Positions 60,757 to 64,000 of a stretch of DNA of 64,000 bases are shown here, piece after piece. Each line of letters starts with the position of its first letter. Within the stretch, counting starts at the first letter, position 1. A program made the translations under genes and the position numbers. The stretch spans positions 2,838,872 to 2,902,871 of the forward strand of contig NZ_LZNS01000001.1 of NCBI RefSeq assembly GCF_001984575.1, written 5' to 3'. The notes under the pieces are model-generated. The model saw only the letters and a program-made list of their open reading frames with translations, did no database searches and had not been told where the DNA came from. The DNA is from Streptomyces sp. MP131-18 (GTDB lineage Bacteria; Actinomycetota; Actinomycetes; Streptomycetales; Streptomycetaceae).

Positions 60757-61529
60757 CCGGAATGGCTCTCGCCGCCGAGTGGATCAAGATGCGCACGATG
60801 CGGGGGGCCGTGTGGGCGCTGGTGGCGACCGCGGTGCTCGCCGTCGGCTTCAGCGCCCTGATAGGCGCCAGTATGCGCGGCTCCTACGACGACATGTCCC
60901 GGGAGCGCCAAGAGGACTTCGATGCGCTCGCGATGAGTTCATTCGGCATCGTCATGGCCCAGCTCGCCGTCGTCGTGTTTGCGATTCTGGTGATCGGCAG
61001 TGAGTACTCCTCGGGGACGATCCGCGCCTCGCTACTGGCCATACCGCGCCGCGGCCACTTCTTCACGGCCAAGATCCTGGCCGCCGTCCTGCCGGTGGCC
61101 GCGCTGGGGATCGTGGTCGTCCCCGTGTCGTTCGTCGTCGCGCAGGCGGCCCTCGGGCCCTACGGCGTCTCCTTCGGTGCGGAGGGGGTACCACGGCTGC
61201 TGGTGGGCGGCTGGCTGTACATGACGCTGATGGCGCTGTTCGCGCTGGGCCTCACCACGGTGCTGCGCAGCCCCGCCCGGGCGCTAGGGCTGATGCTTCC
61301 CCTGTTCTTCCTCGGCTCCCAGGGCCTGGGGAACGTGCCGGTGGTGGGCGCCGTCGCCCAGTACCTGCCGGACCAGGCGGGGGCGGTGATCCTCCACATG
61401 GCGGGGCCGCCGGAAGACATGAAGTTCGACCGAGATTTCGGCCCCTGGGCGGGCGTGGGCATCCTCGGCCTGTGGGCAGCCGTGGCGCTCGCGGCCGGTT
61501 ACCGGGTACTCGGGAGGCGCGATGCCTGA
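60753..61529 (+). CDS. ABC-2-type permease
   Basis: The 258-residue membrane protein has about six helices, with AAEWIKMRTMRGAVWALVATAVLAVGF at the N-terminus and GSEYSSGTIRASLLAIPRRGHFFTAKILAA as the conserved coupling segment. It is the partner of the preceding ATPase. The pair with a NarL-type two-component system suggests cell-envelope or antimicrobial-peptide stress response. The stop is directly followed by the convergent HAD gene (no gap). Confidence 0.9.
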   Translation: MTGMALAAEWIKMRTMRGAVWALVATAVLAVGFSALIGASMRGSYDDMSRERQEDFDALAMSSFGIVMAQLAVVVFAILVIGSEYSSGTIRASLLAIPRRGHFFTAKILAAVLPVAALGIVVVPVSFVVAQAALGPYGVSFGAEGVPRLLVGGWLYMTLMALFALGLTTVLRSPARALGLMLPLFFLGSQGLGNVPVVGAVAQYLPDQAGAVILHMAGPPEDMKFDRDFGPWAGVGILGLWAAVALAAGYRVLGRRDA

Positions 61530-62192
61530 TCACCCCGTGGGCGCCACCCGGTCCGGCGCGGGCCGGGCCAGGAGGGTCCGCGCCAGGGCGTATGCCTCAC
61601 TCAGGCTGGTGCCGCGGTAGCTCAGGGCGGCGAGCCCGGCGAGATGGTGGTCGGCGTTGACCGCGACGGTGCGGCGCAGCCGGCGGAACAGCGGGGCGTC
61701 GGACATCGAGTCGCCGTAGGCGACACAGTCCTCCACGGCGAGACCGTGGTCGGCGCACAGCTCCTCGACGATGCGGACTTTGTCCTGCGGGGTCAGCACG
61801 TTCGCCGGGTCGAGTGGGCGGGTGAAGGGAAGTTCGGGAAACCGGGAGGCCACCACATGATCGAAACCAAGCGGAAGCAGCTGTCGCGCAAAGAAGTCCG
61901 GCGACATCGTGATCACCACGGACCGGTCACCGCGGCGGCGGATGTCGGCGCACACATCCTCAATACCAGCCAGCCACGGACCGGCGGCGAATGCCGCGGT
62001 GACCGCGGCGGGGGTGAGGTGTGCCCACAGTACGCGGATGGCGGCAGAGAAGCCCTTCGTGTCCAGTTCCCCTGCCGCGAACCGCACTTCGAGTTCCGTC
62101 AGCTCGGCCAGCGTGCCGATCTGACGGGCCACCTCAAGATTGGCCGTCGTACCGCGCAGGAGTGTTCCGTCCATGTCGAAGACGTGCAGCAT
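61530..62192 (-). CDS. HAD-IB family phosphatase
   Basis: The 220-residue enzyme has HAD motif I VFDMDGTLLRGTT, motif II VVITMSPDFF, motif III Lys in TPQDKVRIVEELC and motif IV VAYGDSMSDAPLFRRL. This is the SerB/phosphoserine-phosphatase-like class with an alpha-helical cap. The ATG at 62192 follows AAGGG. An in-frame GTG 15 bases upstream lacks a ribosome site. The substrate is unknown. Confidence 0.88.
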   Translation of the reverse strand: MLHVFDMDGTLLRGTTANLEVARQIGTLAELTELEVRFAAGELDTKGFSAAIRVLWAHLTPAAVTAAFAAGPWLAGIEDVCADIRRRGDRSVVITMSPDFFARQLLPLGFDHVVASRFPELPFTRPLDPANVLTPQDKVRIVEELCADHGLAVEDCVAYGDSMSDAPLFRRLRRTVAVNADHHLAGLAALSYRGTSLSEAYALARTLLARPAPDRVAPTG

Positions 62193-62238
62193 GACATGCC
62201 CTTTCACCGGTGTCCGCCAGGGGCGCCGCCCTTCATCC

Positions 62239-63228
62239 TCACCTACCGGTGTCGATCCCGGCCAGGTAGCTTTCGTCCGCCTGCGCCCCGGCCACCGAGC
62301 CGGGCGGCACCAGCTTCTCGAGCTGCTGGAAGACGGCCTCGTCCAGCGACAGGTCCGCCGCCGCCGCGTTCGCCCGCACGTTGGGCACGCGGCGCGTGCC
62401 CGGAATCGGGACGGTGCCGCGGTGCAGCAGCCAGGCCAGTGCGAGCTGTGCGGTCGTGATGCCCTGCTCCGCCGCCAGGGCGGCCAGCGCGTCGACGAGT
62501 GTCAGATTCCGGCCGAGGTTGCCGGGCTGGAAGCGGGGGTTGCCGCGGCGCCAGTCCTGCGGGCCGAGGTCCGCGGTCCCGCGCACGGAGCCGCCGAGCA
62601 GCCCTCGTCCCAGCGGGCTGTACGCGACGAACGCGGTGCCCAGCTCGGCGCAGGTCGCCAGCAGTTCGTCCTCCGGTGCCCGGTTGAAGAGCGAGTACTC
62701 GGTTTGCAGGGCCGCGACGGGATGCACCGCGTGTGCGCGGCGCAGCGTGGCCGGGGACACCTCGGACAGCCCGATGTGTCCGATCTTCCCCGCCGTGACC
62801 AACTCGGCAAGAGCACCGACGGTTTCCTCGATCGGCGTGGTCGGGTCGAGCCGGTGGAGGTAGTACACCTCTACATGGTCGGTGCCCAGCCGCTCCAGGC
62901 TGGCGTCGAGGGCTCGGCGCACGTACGCGGGGCGGCCGAGTCCGCTCAGCAGTTGCCCGTCGGCGCCCTGGTTCCCGCCGAACTTCGTGGCCAGGACGAT
63001 CTCTTCGCGGCGCGCCCCCAGGACCCTGCCGATCATCCGCTCGCTGTAGCCGTCGCCGTAGATGTCGGCCGTGTCGACAAGTGTGATGCCGGCGTCCACG
63101 GCCGCGAGCAGGGCCGCCTCGGCGTCCTCGGCCGCCACCTCGTCGTACACGTTCGTCACCAGCGTCATGGCACCGAACCCGACCGCCGATACGAGCGGCC
63201 CATGCTGACCCAGGCTGCGATAGCGCAC
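62239..63228 (-). CDS. aldo/keto reductase
   Basis: The 329-residue AKR has LVSAVGFGAMTLV, catalytic Asp/Tyr in ITLVDTADIYGDGYSERMIG, Lys in VLATKFGG, HVEVYYLHRLDPTTPIEETVGALAELVTAGKIGHIGLSE, and the NADPH-binding C-terminus TVPIPGTRRVPNVRANAAAADL. It is the AKR13/YajO-like type that reduces small aldehydes and ketones. The GTG at 63228 follows GGGAG. Confidence 0.9.
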   Translation of the reverse strand: MRYRSLGQHGPLVSAVGFGAMTLVTNVYDEVAAEDAEAALLAAVDAGITLVDTADIYGDGYSERMIGRVLGARREEIVLATKFGGNQGADGQLLSGLGRPAYVRRALDASLERLGTDHVEVYYLHRLDPTTPIEETVGALAELVTAGKIGHIGLSEVSPATLRRAHAVHPVAALQTEYSLFNRAPEDELLATCAELGTAFVAYSPLGRGLLGGSVRGTADLGPQDWRRGNPRFQPGNLGRNLTLVDALAALAAEQGITTAQLALAWLLHRGTVPIPGTRRVPNVRANAAAADLSLDEAVFQQLEKLVPPGSVAGAQADESYLAGIDTGR

Positions 63229-63469
63229 GATGCATCTCCCTTTTGCTCTTCGGGCTCACGCCGATTCGCCACCGATCCTGGCGTGCCGCGCGGACGCTCA
63301 GCCAGTGCCCAGCGGAAACTAGCCCTGGCAGGGCTAGGAACGGCTTCTGCCGACACGCTGGACCAGCGGGTCGTCACGTACCCGGCAGAGCCGGGCAGCC
63401 CGTCGCGGGCCACGCCGGGCATACGCCGGGAAACGCGAGGAGCGGGACGGGGCGCCCTTGCTGCCATAG

Positions 63470-64000
63470 TCAGGCGGGCGGCTGCCAGCCGGTCGCGGCG
63501 GCCCAGTGCTCCGCCGCACCCATGAGCACCTCGGTGGCCGGCGCCTTGATCTGGCCGTATTCCAGCCAGTCGGGCACGGTGGCGGACAGGCGCTGCTTGA
63601 AAGCGCCCCAGGCGCGGCGGGCGTCCGCGTCGGCCCGCAGGTAGTCGCGGAAGAGCAGCGCGAAACGGGCATTCGGGCCGTCGGTCTCGCGCACGTGGAC
63701 GTTGCAGGTGCGCGCGCCGACCGGCGGAGCAAACACCAGCTTGGCGCACCGGACTCCGCCGCTGACCTCGGTGCGGTTCCACGGCTCCGGCCGGCAGCGG
63801 AAACCGATCGCCGTCATCAGGGGCACGTCCACGGCCTCGGCCACGCCGCGGACCCGCACCTGTACGTCGATGCAGTCCTTCGCGGGCAGCCCCGGCACGG
63901 CGGTGGAGCCCACGTGTTCCACCGCGATCGCCCGCGCGCCCAGTGCCGCACGCAGGGCCGCGGCCAGCCGGTCGAACTCGGCCGCCCATCCGGCCCGGTG
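63470..64000 (-). CDS. GrpB/UPF0157-family protein, 5'-truncated at window edge
   Basis: The frame is open to the last base of the window, so the N-terminus is outside. The visible part has AIAVEHVGSTAVPGLPAKDCIDVQVRV (the nucleotidyltransferase-like GS motif with the Asp pair), CNVHVRETDGPNARFALLFRDYLRADADARRAWGAFKQRLS and the tail of GrpB proteins. The family looks like minimal nucleotidyltransferases, sometimes fused to CoaE. The function is unknown. Confidence 0.85.
   Translation of the reverse strand, partial: HRAGWAAEFDRLAAALRAALGARAIAVEHVGSTAVPGLPAKDCIDVQVRVRGVAEAVDVPLMTAIGFRCRPEPWNRTEVSGGVRCAKLVFAPPVGARTCNVHVRETDGPNARFALLFRDYLRADADARRAWGAFKQRLSATVPDWLEYGQIKAPATEVLMGAAEHWAAATGWQPPA

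Noticed and set aside
1..64000. tRNA, rRNA, riboswitch (B12 upstream of the mutase, SAM upstream of metB), prophage or transposase genes
   Set aside because: I looked for their typical motifs on both strands and found none. A covariance-model scan would be decisive.

Overview
The window is high-GC DNA with the codon use, gene overlaps and regulatory motifs of a Streptomyces-type actinomycete. The markers are mycothiol S-conjugate amidase, a clpP3-clpP4-popR group, DasR-like and CebR-like operators, and GTP-dependent PEP carboxykinase. No tRNA, rRNA, CRISPR array, prophage or intact insertion sequence was seen.

Layout. 1-10.1 kb: a Tad/Flp-type pilus or secretion operon on the minus strand (CpaB, TadZ/CpaE-like ATPase, two TadE-like proteins, TadA/CpaF ATPase, TadB, TadC, a tiny prepilin, a TadG-like protein, a lipoprotein and an OmpA-domain protein). 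10.3-18.5 kb: a GH18 chitinase with a DasR-like site in its promoter, a PLP-dependent amino acid deaminase/racemase-like enzyme, two PH-domain membrane proteins divergent from a TetR regulator across a perfect palindrome, an AlaA-like aminotransferase and PEP carboxykinase. 18.7-22.9 kb: an MFS efflux pump whose adjacent TetR gene is broken by three frameshifts, then a DUF255 thioredoxin-domain protein. 22.9-28.8 kb: a plant-cell-wall segment (decayed GH62 arabinofuranosidase, a four-module pectate lyase, gene debris), bounded by the start of the intact DUF255 gene and a second, broken copy of that same 5' end. 28.9-41.8 kb: core genes (greA, mca, a STAND NTPase with TPRs, a Drr-type ABC exporter, threonine dehydratase, a MarR regulator, a cystathionine gamma-synthase/lyase, msrA).

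42-51 kb is the most unusual part. A two-subunit B12-dependent glutamate (methylaspartate) mutase is followed by a substrate-binding-protein-like protein without a signal peptide, an EamA exporter, an aspartate-semialdehyde dehydrogenase homologue, an aspartokinase homologue, a clavaminate-synthase-like 2-oxoglutarate oxygenase, a nitroreductase and a divergent LysR regulator. The two main operons start from near-duplicate promoters of about 100 bp. Each has a matching LysR-type dyad near -65 and the same -35/-10 spacing. I read this as a dedicated pathway: glutamate to 3-methylaspartate, its acyl phosphate, its semialdehyde, then oxidation and export. It would make an unidentified amino-acid-like metabolite.

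51-64 kb: clpP3-clpP4 (ClpP4 lacks the catalytic His) with a PopR-like regulator ending in an LAA degron, an AA10 lytic polysaccharide monooxygenase behind a perfect CebR-type operator, two aldo/keto reductases, an LLM flavin oxidoreductase, PhoD phosphatase, a NarL-type two-component system divergent from an ABC exporter, a HAD phosphatase and a partial GrpB-family protein. All functional calls come from reading the translated sequence. No database search was run.
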